Positions 34,101 to 46,100 of a stretch of DNA of 64,000 nucleotides are shown here, piece after piece. The stretch comes from Patiria miniata. Its lineage: Eukaryota > Echinodermata > Asteroidea > Valvatida > Asterinidae. Numbering within the stretch: position 1 is the first letter of the stretch; each line of letters opens with the position of its first letter. The translations under genes were made by a program, and so were the position numbers. The notes beneath the pieces were generated by a model. The model saw only the letters and a list, made by a program, of their open reading frames with translations. It did no database searches and was not told the DNA's origin. The stretch covers positions 9,065,176 to 9,129,175 of the forward strand of contig NW_024037056.1 in assembly GCF_015706575.1 (NCBI RefSeq), read 5' to 3'.

Positions 34101-37100
34101 ATGGTGACGCATTGACATTATAATTGAAGTGTGCTAAAGGAATAAACTAATTGATTAACGTCTTGGAATCACTTGTCACCGTGAGGTTTATTGAGGTTCA
34201 CTGTGATAAACACCCAATCTGCGTTAGCTTCCGGTTCGCGTAATTTTTTTTCCTAGGAGAGTTAGGCAAAAAAAAAAAAAATTCGGTCTCTGGTCAGACC
34301 AACGTTCCGGAATTGACGCGGCCACGCGGCTTTTTTTTTTTTTTCCTTTTTTTTTGTTTCTTCAGCTTGGATTGTACAGACAAGGTGGGTACTATTTTGC
34401 TTTGTTGGTGTCCTCGTGTACATTGATGGCCTCCATAATTTGCCTTGGTGCTTTCGATCATTTGCCTTGGTGCAATTTCCCATTCCTTGGTGCTCTTTGG
34501 TAAAACAAATTGAGGAGGTGCGGAAATAGAGGGCGCTGTTGGAGTTACCGCGGAACATTTTGGAAAAAAAAAATCGACGCGCATGCTTAAAATCGACGCG
34601 CGCGCTGACCAGAGACCGACTTTTTTTTTTTTTTTGGCCTTAGGGGCAATGTCATGAATAATTCAGATTTTCTTTTGAATCATTGCCAGACTAAGGTTCT
34701 CGTTCTATTTTCCCTTTAATTTAAAATTATCTCACTGATAAATTTGGAGAAGAAAAATAGCTGATGAAAATGAGCATCGACGACGTGGATTCGAACCAGG
34801 GATCTTTGTTTCCATAGCTCATCTCGCTATCCACTAGGCTACTGTGTGGTAGCTTGACGACAACCGTTCTTTAAAATGCTTTAATGTATTGTAACTAGTT
34901 GAGTAACTAACAATAATGCTGTTGATGTCATTGTCCGTTCTCATGGATAAACATGAATTATTCATGACATTGCCCCTAACCCTCCTAGGAATAAAATTAT
35001 GCTTCCGGTTCCATTCTTGTCTGGTTCCCAGACCTGACAATTATTCCCGACCCTCACGTCTAAATTGTAGGTCAGGCATTCGCCCGTACCCCCCGCCCTG
35101 CAAACATGACGCTGGAATACGCTGATGAGCTTCACAGAATCTTGTGAAGGAAGTGGCCTATGACCTATATGTATAACGCATCTGGCTGCAGTTGTTCAAG
35201 ACCGCAGTAAGACAATGTGCGCAAATGCTATCCAAAAACTTCCCCCATGCGCACATTCCATACCGGATGTTATTTCTGTTTCATTGCGGACCATGTGGAC
35301 AAAATTTTGAGCGTTGCATACTGCAATCCGACCGTTCGTGATTCGAAACGGAGCCTGAGCAAGTGATGGGAATTGTAAATCTACAACACAGATAAGTTTT
35401 ACAGAATTTCCTACATTATTACGCTTTTCAACAAAAACGAAATCTCTAAACTGGAATAAAAGATTAAATAAATCAGTCTTAACGGCCGTTTCAAACCTTG
35501 CAGAGTCATGACCGTGATGACGCGCAGGTCACAGTTCGCGCAAAATCTAACCAATCAGAGCGTGAATTCATCAGAGTATCCCAGCGTACTGTTTGCAGGG
35601 CGGGGGGGGGGGGTGGAACGGGCGAAGGTCAGGCAGTCGCCGTGGCTAAAAATATGTATGACGACATTGACGGCCCTTTTTCAAAGCTCGGTTTCGCTTC
35701 CGAATTCGCTTTATCACATAGCTTTTGAATATAGTTCCGATCAAATTTTTTAAAAGATCACTTGCTTCAAAATATCATACAGTTATGATGATACAGTTTG
35801 ATATTTCTGTAAGAAAATATTGACTAATGTTGACCTGGAATCTTCAGTAAGGCACCCAAATAGCATTGTTAGCAGGCAGAGCCGAATGGAGACCACGCCG
35901 ACTTTTGGAAAATCCCGGTAACGTTCGTCAAATACAAAATAGTTCATGACGCAGAAAAAAACTCGCCCCTCGTATGAACGATCCGAGTATATTTGATGTC
36001 CAAAGTCGTCGTTGAATTTCAAGTTTTCTAATTGAAAGCAATAAATATTAATTATCAACTTAGTTTGTAAAGTTTTAAATGAGAAATTAACAGTTAATAA
36101 AACCGTATATTGACTGGGACATACTCGGGCGCTATCCGATTGTCGACGAAATGAGTTCAGCAAACTTCGGACATATTTGGAAAAAGGAGGAATGCCGCCT
36201 GTTTTAGTCGGGAGGTAAATGGTAATACAATGTATTACCGAAGGCTACCTGACCTAAGATTCATTAGGAATAGTCAGAATCTTCTAGTTAAGTTTAGATG
36301 ACGTCACACTAGCGAACCGGATTCCTCTGATGTCTATAGGGGTTTTCGAAACGTTTGCTTCGGCTGCGGCTCCGGCTTTGCCTCCTCCTTCTGAATTACT
36401 GAGAGGCAATTGAAACAAAAATATTCCAACTTTTATCTTCATAACAACCGATTGAATGTTCCTGAAGCATAACAGGCACCAAAATGCAGCTGGAGTCCCC
36501 AAAGTTGGGGCCTAAAATGTCATTAAGCGAAGACAAAGCCAAAGCCAGTCATTTCGAAAACGCTCTATGGTGAGACAGCACATGTTGGACATTCTCTGTT
36601 GACCCGAGATCACGAGCTTTCTAGCCCCAGATACATTGCGCTATATTTAGATCATCACCCCACAGGATCATGTTGTAATAAATAGCCCCCTCTCGTGAAT
36701 CACAAAACCATCAATATACTTAGAACCATTGTCCTACATTACAAACGAGGAAAACTCTTTATAAAAGTTCATCTCCTCGACGCAAATTCCACCTAATAAG
36801 GCCTAAAAAAAAAAAAAAACATGTTTAGCATCCTACCTTTTTAAAAGAAGAAGAAGCGGGAGGTCCTTGGTATTTTTTCCTCCAAAATGGCCGCCCCACC
36901 CAACCTCGTACCAGTGCTTACTTTATTTCTAACCTCGTTTCCAAAGATAGGAAACTTTCTTTTTGTATCCTGATTCGGTACAGCAATTTGCTTGTAATGG
37001 ATTTAAATCGTGTAGTTGGTGTTGTTATTTCCAACGTGCATTACGTGTTTTCACGATCATTGTAATTATAACGTCCACGCCTTCTCAAAAACGCTCTTTT

Positions 37101-40100
37101 CCTTTCCAATTTGGTCATATTAATATGAAATGTGACACTGCATATTGGCGGGATAAGATTGTAACATTTTAACTTCGAAAACAATCGTGTTTTCGTAACT
37201 CACGGCGCGACGAATTGATGGTGTTTTTACCCCAGACACCGCATACAAAAACAAACGCTAATGTAACGTACAGGCAGGCACCAGACTATTCCTCATTTGC
37301 ATACGTGTGCAAAAATCTTGCACATGCAAATGATCCAATACCAGGGTGACAGGGCAGGTAGTGGTGGGCGCGTACTGCTCGACACCCTTGGGACGAGGTT
37401 GCCGCCCGACCGGGCTATTTTTCAAGCTGGCCGCTAGTTGTTTTTTCTTAAATGGCCGCCATTGGACTCAGAAAATGACATACCAGCTTTATATGGGCTA
37501 GATGCAACAAATATAATGCCGCTGAGAATGTTACCGTTGAAAATTTGTCATATTTTTGGTAAAAAAAAATAATATTAGGTGTTATTGGTAACCTCTCAAA
37601 GGTAATTTTTTTGGTCCTTATTATGTCATTTTCTATTACAGTCACTGTGCGTCTGATCAATGGAAACGCACCCAGTGAAGGTGCAGTTGAGGTGCAGTAC
37701 AGAGGCCAATGGGGGAGCGTCTGTGGTTCCAACTGGAGAATTGAAGAAGCCAATGTCGTCTGTAGACAACTTGGCTACCCTTCTGCATCTCAGGCCTGGC
37801 AGAACGCCCACTTTGGGCAAGGGTCTGGGCCGGTTCTCCTCGTAAATGTTGCATGTGATGGACATGAATCTCGCATTGACCAGTGTGACTATAGGGGATG
37901 GTTGATGTCAAGCTGCGGTCATTACTATGATGTCGGAGTGACGTGTGATGTAACAACCCCCTCTTCGGGTAAAGTTGATGTGTTCAATAAGTTAATGCAA
38001 TTCACACAGGTATAACTTCAAACGGTATAGCAACTTTAAATAAATTTTAATTCAACAAGGTCAAGGTGTCACGTTTTAGGTAAGGGCCATATTGGGTAGT
38101 CCAGATCATCCAGAACATACTAGAACACAAATTCAATGAAATCGCCTAATCCAAATGTGCATGTACACAGACCTACCAACCTGGTACATATACCCAGGGA
38201 ATAGCTGTAGTAACGGACAGCTACATCAACTGGGAAAGAAAAGACGTTTTCAGATAAAAAATCGAATACTTGAAAATTACTCACTTCGTGCCGTGTGAGT
38301 GAAAACAATGCGAGGTGTATTGTATTTTCAGACACATTCAAAGATTGTGTGAAGCAAACTTAGACTGTAGGCCCTACTTAGCTATTACAAAAAAATGTAT
38401 CTGATGTAGGCCTAGTTCATTGTTTATGCTCCAATTTATCGAGTAAAGTAATACTGCCAAAAATGGAACAGAGTGAGATTTTTCTCGAAGAGTAATACAA
38501 CTGAGAGGCAAACATGTATAATATAGTGATAAAGCGATATGACTGAGCATTTTTCTTTGGGGGGGGGGGGGAGAGGTGGGAAGGAAGTAAGCTCCATATT
38601 TGGTGTTATTTGGTTGTGCCAGTGGTATTTTTATTTTTATTTTTTTGGTTGAGCTGTTTCTTTTTATGTGGCAGATGTTAAATGTTGCAAGAATATCCTT
38701 TTGGGCTAATCTCCAGCACACGAACTGGATCAAAACTGACCCCATACCGTTTTACCGGTACAACTCACGAACTGGTCCAATTCTTGCTGCCAGAATTGGC
38801 CTTCAGTCTTGCACATTGGCGCGGTGCCGGACCAGTTTGTGATGACGTGACCCGAATCAGAAGACAACCATTACTGGACCGATTATTTGCCAATACATAA
38901 TGATGCCAGAAATCATAACGTACGCAGAACCAATCCATTACAGTGCACGTGTCGTAGCAAGTTTGTTTGTTTTTGTTTGATTGTTTGTTTTCTGGGTTTT
39001 TTTTTGGGGGGGGGGGAGGGGAGGGGTAACCAGTTCGTGAAAGGGTAATCGCACATCCGTCCGTGCTGAAATGTAGACTTGGTTTTTCCTCCTGGGGGCT
39101 TGTACCATCTTCCCATGGGGCGCTGTTCAAACCAGACGATCATGGACATTATTGGACAATAGACGGCGCTCTTCATGGTGGCAACATTGCTGAAGTTCGC
39201 GAAAAATTCCAAAAAGGGTTCTCGTAATAAGGCCGCTGGTTCAAAAAGTGCACTTGTTAAAAAACAAAAAGAATGACACATGATTACAAAAAAGGCACTC
39301 TTTGGAAATATGGGGGGGGGGGGGAACCCGGTGGTGTAAAGGGCACTTGTATACAAAATGGCAGTCTTTAGCAAAAATGGGGGGGGGGGGGGTTCAATAC
39401 CCTCTCACCCCGCTGGATTCGCCAATGCATAATCGGGTGAGAGTTGGATGTTACAATCTTCGGAATGCTACGATCACACTTTGCGAATGAATGTTCTTGC
39501 TGGCTTGTCACTCTAGAAGTAAGTTAATTATTTACGCGGGCACTACAGGTTGACGTAATGCTCATTTACAGGCTCTGAGCTACTTTTATTAATGTTTAAT
39601 CAGAGGTACTAAATGCCATGACCTGGGCGTGTCGTGCTTACGTCAGAGCTCCTACTCCTCAAGAGGGACCTGTCATTGATGCCGCTCTTCAGCTCCAAAC
39701 CATGGTATTGTCGTCTGCATGGTCCACACCCTAGGGATATTGATCGAGCCAAGACCACGATGTCAAAGATCCAACCTGAACGGAGATGACTTGAGAGAGC
39801 CGGAAAACTATATACAGACAACAAAACCTGAGTTTAACCTTTTGGCCTGATGTGCATGTTAGGGGTTTATCCATTCCACTGTGTATACCTCTTGTAACAC
39901 TCCAAAGCCTTCCATGCGTACTTGACCTTTTTCTTCACCTGCTTCTTGGGTACTCGCAGACTGAGTCGCACCTTGGCCGAGACTACACGGTGATTTGACC
40001 CACGCTAGCGAAGGAGTTGAAAGCCTGGGTATCTCTGATACTGTCCCTCCACTTCCTCCTTACGAGAATGAAGTCAATCTGCTGCTTGTGTTTCTCCTGG

Positions 40101-43100
40101 TTGTTGTCTGGGGGTGAGAGCCATGTCCAGAGTTTCTTCTTGGGCTTTCGAAAGCGAGTGTTGGCAGCTATCAGTGCATATTCTTCAATTAAGTCAAAAA
40201 GTCGCTCGCGATTTGCATTGGTTTGCTGATGGAATGAGCGGGGCACATCGTCTGTTCCAAACCGTCCGTTGAAGTCCCCGAGAACAGCTTGAAAGATGTG
40301 TGCAGGGACTGACTGGATCGCATCGCTGAGTGTCTCATAGAAGCTATTCGTCACCTCTTCCGTCGATTTACTGGTGGGCGAGTAAGCAGATAAGCAGATA
40401 TGATAGTAGTGGCTGGATTGCTCTGGAATGTTGCCATAATGACTCCTTCGGAGAACGATTTCACTCCAGTTAGCGCCTTCTTTGCTCTTGAACTCATCGC
40501 TATTCTTACTCCGCCACAAGCTGCTTCCCCCATTGCGCCATGCTGATGACGTCACCAGGTACCGGTTGCCGATCTTGTGGTGTACCACTGTCTCAGTTGG
40601 GTCTTTGTGAATAATTCGATGTTCCTTGATGCCCGTGATCGAAATATTCTGAATGTTCATGTTGTGTGCCAATTCTTGTTGATATTTTACTTCCCTGATT
40701 GTCCGGGTTTTCATTGTTGCCACAATTACATCTTTCTTACATCTCAAAAGGTTTGCTGTGGTACCACCACACGCGTCAGCCTCTCCCCTCCCAGATGGGT
40801 TTGGGGAAGCATTATTCCCGTTGGGACGGGCACCGGGTCCCGCAGCTGTGCTCCTGCTCACTCCCGGAGCTGGCAGCCGTATAAGATTTGTGTCGAAATA
40901 GCTTTGTCATCATCATCGTTGTCTTTCATTAGCTGGTTAAGACGGGGGTTCGCCAAGTCTCTCCGCCTCTCATGCTGGCCGTTGGGGTGAAAAGTCCACC
41001 GTTTTTCCGCCCATGCCGTTGGAGATCAAGTCTCTCTTCCTCCAGATGTGCAGATAGACAGACCATACCCGGCACCTGGTAGACTGTCAACCAAGACTGA
41101 CGAGCTCTTCCTGCCCTGGTTTGCGATCAGAGTTCTCCTTCTCCTATATAGGTAGACTGCCGACCTAGCATGAGTTCTACTGGCTTGCACATGGCATAAC
41201 ACCGGGCGAGTAGTAGTACATTATGTCATAACAAACAGTAGAAAGCCAGTAGTGGACCGATCCTGGACAAAAACATGATGCCAGAATCGGGCCAGTCTTG
41301 AGCCGGCACTGAGTCAGTGTAATGTCAGTCTCGTGTGTACTGGGCCTTGGATGAAGGCAAATGCAATGTTAGCTGCAACTATACTTGCCCAGTATTGGCT
41401 TGGACATGGCGCAAAACCGGGCCAGTACATGATTCAATAACAACTAGAAGCACAGCGGGTTTGGACCGATTCAGGGCCAACACAATGATGGCAGAATCAA
41501 GCCAGTACTGCGGGAGCGCAGATCCAAACTCAACTGAGCCAGCCAGATAATGACACAATTAACAGAAGTGGACCAGTTCTGTATCGCCTGTCCTTGACCA
41601 AATATATTGCGAGTATACTCCAGAGGAGGTTTTTGCGCATTTGAGAAGGTATTAAATGAATGACATTTTAAAAGCATGTGGTAACCACCACCCTTGCAGG
41701 CTATGGCACTTTCAGATAATTGTACTAACATACCTATACATAAATTAATATACATGCAATTATACTGGCGATGGCATAATTTCCAAAACTTCAAACCAAA
41801 CTGCACACAAATATTTCCGATTACCACAAACATGTGGACCCAGCAGTTTGGTACCCTCAAACCTGAATGAAGATTTCGGAGAGCAGGAATAACTGCGTAA
41901 ACAACAGATCAATACAACAAAGAAACGAATAAGCTTCCATGAACAACTCGGGGACCGAATTTAACCTTTTGGTCCGATATGCATGAGCATCTGTAGAATA
42001 TGCAAACTTCTTGATAGGATGTCCCCCACATGCATGTTAGCACTTTGTTATTTTTATCATTCAATTCCATTAATTGTATCATTGATTCGAAATGTCTTGT
42101 TTCATTGCAATACTGTTTTCCGTGGCAGTGGTTGTCCGTCTTGCTGATGGGAACACGCCGCATGAAGGGAGAGTGGAAGTATTCTACCGATGCGAATGGG
42201 GTACTATCTGTGGCTCTAGTCACTGGGGCATTGAAGAGGCTAATGTCGTCTGTCGACAGCTCGGCTACACCTCTGCAACTCAGACCTGGCGGAGGGCTCA
42301 CTTTGGTCAAGGATCAGGACCGATTCTCTTGGACAATGTTGAATGTCGTGGCAGTGAATCAAGAATTGACCAATGCGATCATACTGGATGGTACAACCTC
42401 GATTGTTGGTATTACTACGGCGATATTGGAGTAAAATGTAACGAGATGTTTGCCAAACCTGGTGAGTTGATCTACTGTGGGGTTGATAGTGAGGGGTTGT
42501 AAACTGTTACGCCAACAAACGCATTATACTGCTAATAATGTCCGCCTGTGCACAAAATTCAAAAGCCAGTTGAGTTACGGGGGTAAATGTACACTATTCA
42601 GCGATTACTGATGCCCCCCCCCCCCCGCCAAAAAACCCTGGATCCACCCCTGGCTCGTTCTTTTTTTGGGACGGGTCTAGCAATAACGGAATAAACAGTC
42701 GTAAAAATTACAAGGAATCGAAAGTGTTTTTACGGGGTTTTGTTTTGGCAGTGTATGCTTATTTACCAACATGCGCTGCTTTAAAATTTAATTGGTTTTC
42801 AAAGGTTCTACTAAAAACCTTAATTGCAAATTAACCTTTCAGTGTTTTATTTTCAGTTCCAGTTCGACTCACCAATGGCAGCTTTCCGTATGAGGGTCGT
42901 ATAGAAATATACCACGATGGTCAGTGGGGCACTGTCTGTGACGATGGCTGGAGCATTGAAGATGCCAACGTCATCTGTCGGCAACTCGGCTACCCTCCTG
43001 CATCACAGGCCTGGCAAGGTAGTCACTTTGGTGAAGGATCAGGACCGATTCTCCTGCGTAATGTTGCTTGCAATGGCACCGAATCAAACATAGACCTATG

Positions 43101-46100
43101 TGAACACAGTGGGTGGTTCAATCACAGCTGCAGTCACACAGAAGATGCCGGAGTGACTTGTGGGGAGCAGCTCATTGTCAATACCTCTTCACCAGGTATG
43201 CATTTTGAGTTGATATATTTTTGTTTAACTAAATACTCTACCACAATGAAAAAAAGTATTAATAAGTGCACTCATAAAACAATTAATATAAGGTTGTACA
43301 TGTAGTAACGCGTGGGAAACAAGAACTGTTAGTGCTCTCTTTGAGTAACCGTTTGTTCCAACATGGCTGCTGACTGTGTGTCACGTGAAAAATAAAGCAG
43401 TGTTTAACCCCCTAATAAGTTCGATATATAGCTCAGTGTTTTCAGCCTGATAATAGTACAGACACAATTGATTTTTTGTGACTAATAAACGGACTTGCAA
43501 AGGGCTGATTATACGTTGATGACGTTTGGCAAATTGTTGAGGAATTCATCCTTATCGTATAAGCTTACTGTACCAACAAAGAGGGCGCTTTTTATCACTA
43601 TAGAGAGTTCATTTTACGGGTACACGCGTGTGCGCACTTGTTTGCACACACATTTGCGCAATACATATATTCAAAATTTGCACAAGAGCTAACGTCTAAG
43701 CGTAAACTTCAGACATAGTCATCAATGCACGCATCAATATAATACTGATCAGAATTATACATGGGCCTTCCTGAGGTAATTTTATAGAAAAGGGAGAGTC
43801 GAATATCATGCTTATATCTTGAACATTTAATTGTACCCTCTCCTTTTTCAAGTTTCAGTACGGCTTGTGAAAGGGGATGCACCTAATGAAGGTAGAGTGG
43901 AAGTGTACTACAAATGCCACTGGGGTACAGTCTGTCATCAAGACTGGACCATCATAGATGCCCATGTCATCTGCCGACAGCTCGGCTACCCTTCTGCATC
44001 CCAGGCCTGGCACAGTGCTCACTTTGGCCGAGGATCAGGCCCGATTCTCCTGAGCAATGTTGTATGTCATGGCAATGAATCAAGTATTGACCAATGCCAG
44101 CACAGTGGATGGTATGTTACCTCCGGCTGCAGACATAATAATGACGCTGGAGTAACTTGCGACTTGGCATCTCCTTCAGAAGGTTAGGACAGAAACCTAT
44201 TGTTTTATATTAATCACAGTTACGGGATCCTGACAACCTTTATTTCAATACTTTGTTGAACACCCCCCTTCCTTCCCAGGAAAAAGAAATCAAATTACTC
44301 GGAATTTGACGCAGATTCTACCTTATAAAGGGGCTGTTTTGCCTTGATTGTATTGTAGCCTTAATGTTGCGTTTACCAGGAAAAATAGGAAATGGAGGTT
44401 GGGGTCATGAATAAATAATACCTTTCGATCTGAATTCATTACAAGACTGTAGAATAATATATAGTTAAAAATACATTTCTTTTGCATTGTTCAGACTAAG
44501 CTCTTGATATAGTGGCGTTTAATTAAATCAGATAAGCAGAAACAAAGAGGGTATACAAAATTAACTAACCTGTCGAGGATCACCAGAGGTCAGTTTTGAA
44601 ATGTCATCGCATCTGAAAATTCTTTTTTTATGGCACGATATCCCAACCTTTACAATTGGGTAATTCCAAAGTGGATTTTTGAAAAGTAAAACTAATTATT
44701 AGCAATGAATAGAGTATTAAAAAGGTCATTGACTCAATGAAGGTCAGCAGAGGTCAAACATGAATTGTCCCCACGTTTGACAATTCTGTTCATGGCATGA
44801 AGACCTACCATTTAGAATTGGAAGAGTGATTTGTTTTGACGAGTAAATCTTATGAATAGGGTAAACAAAGGTCATTGCCCTCTCGAAGGTACTTGTATAT
44901 GAAATGTTTCCACATTGCAAATCATTTTTATTGCATGAATACCCATGACATAGTCTTGAAAAAAAGTAACTTTGATAAATAGCTATAATAGGTGTTAAGG
45001 TCATTGATTTCTCAAAGGTCACAAAAGGTCCGATATCAAATGGCCCCATATCTGAATGTATTATGGCATGAAGATCTATGCAAACAGCATTTATCGAAAA
45101 GTGCACAATTACGTCTCGTATATGACCTTAACAGCCTCACTGCACGCAGTAATTGACAGCATTTTGATTCTAATGATTGTTAGTACTGTTGGAACACTTA
45201 ATCCGGTGGCTTTATTCGAAAAATACATCTGAAGTCTTAGGTACCGGTCAGTTTAATGAAAATTTGGTTTGGGCAACATTTGTGATTCCCAGGCACTTTC
45301 CAGGATTTTTACTTCCGTGGTTACCGGAAGTGCAATGATAAATGAAAATAACTTGAGAACGGAAGCATTTTTCTACAGTTATTCTAATTCAGAAAATATT
45401 TAGTGAGGGATGATTAACTCAAAAAGGCACGATTACGCCATCGCCCTAAAGGGCGCTCTGCCGCCCTCTTACGGCACATCAATACAAGTTGATTTTTTTT
45501 ATAATAAAACATTTGTCAATATTTTATCAAATTGCCCGTAAACATTCTTTGGTCAGATTAATAATTACTCAGCGAAGTTTCATATAATGACGTCATCAGT
45601 CTGCAAGTTATTGTAGGGAGACATAAGAGATGATCAATTTTTGGCTTTTAAAATAAAATTCATCAATTCGGTACCTATTGGGAATTACTTTTGCCAAATT
45701 CATGATATTAAGTTCATTATTGAAGATGGGTTCCCTAATGCTGGGACGTCATTTAACCGAAAATCAAGAGTCATTAATACGTACAGCACGTAAACGTTCA
45801 TGTATTTTTGCTATTTTCGGAGGTTATTTATTCAACGTCAGAGTCATTATGCACATTTGTAACTGATGACGTTATTAATCGGAAGTAACGTGTAAATAAA
45901 ATGTGTTTGGAGTCTAACAATCCCTAAAGGATGCATTTGTTCAAATTCATAAGAATTCTTCAGCCGAAAAAAAAATGAATTTCACATGTTCCATTTTTGG
46001 GGGCTTAAACCATTTACAACTACCAAATGAAAAGTTTAGCGTCCCATCACCCTATCTGCGTTTGTTACAAAGACAAACGCAAACCTCTAATTGTGATTGA

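Larger units (their letters stand above)
28500..34201 (+). other. Spacer between the two SRCR blocks
   Basis: 5.7 kb unique to the middle of the locus and absent from the duplicated unit. It contains the GCCCGGGC-repeat MITE (29302-29621), a TTAA-flanked transposon carrying an L2 LINE fragment (30294-31773) and a minisatellite (about 33655-34195). A hAT-type terminus on the minus strand (CAGTGGCGTAGCCAGG, ending at about 33314) has no visible partner. If the receptor is one gene, this is part of a 9.1-kb intron. Confidence 0.6.
34238..35000. mobile_element. Long-TIR element with 11-bp target duplication (MULE-like)
   Basis: Inverted arms share TCCTAGGAG, GTTAGG and GGCAATGTCATGAATAATTC. They are flanked by GCTTCCGGTTC at 34227-34237 and 35001-35011, a sequence present once at the matching place in copy 1 (about 3357-3367). 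A 9-11-bp duplication suggests a Mutator-like element; no transposase is present. A Harbinger-like MITE interrupts the left arm and a tRNA-derived SINE sits in the interior. Confidence 0.7.
34202..44190 (+). repeat. Copy 2 of the segmental duplication (partner 3344-28500)
   Basis: Order and sequence follow copy 1: TIR transposon interior (35001-36322 against 3355-7862), shared flank (36595-37100 against 21205-21715), exon A with introns, then B, C and D. Copy 1 additionally holds the LINE, the DIRS element with its nest and the intron SINE. Copy 2 additionally holds 34238-35000, a segment near 38342-38866 and the RTE fragment. Similarity is highest around exon A and lower around D, so the history is not a single clean event. 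Confidence 0.85.

Noticed and set aside
34262-34584. Lysine-rich frames
   Set aside because: Produced by A/T homopolymers of the Harbinger-like MITE.
34775-34856. Possible tRNA gene on the minus strand
   Set aside because: Good boxes but no acceptor-stem pairing; lies within a TE nest.
44744-45106. 120-codon minus-strand frame
   Set aside because: No domain, and the stretch consists of recurring AAGGTCA-type words of a decayed repeat.
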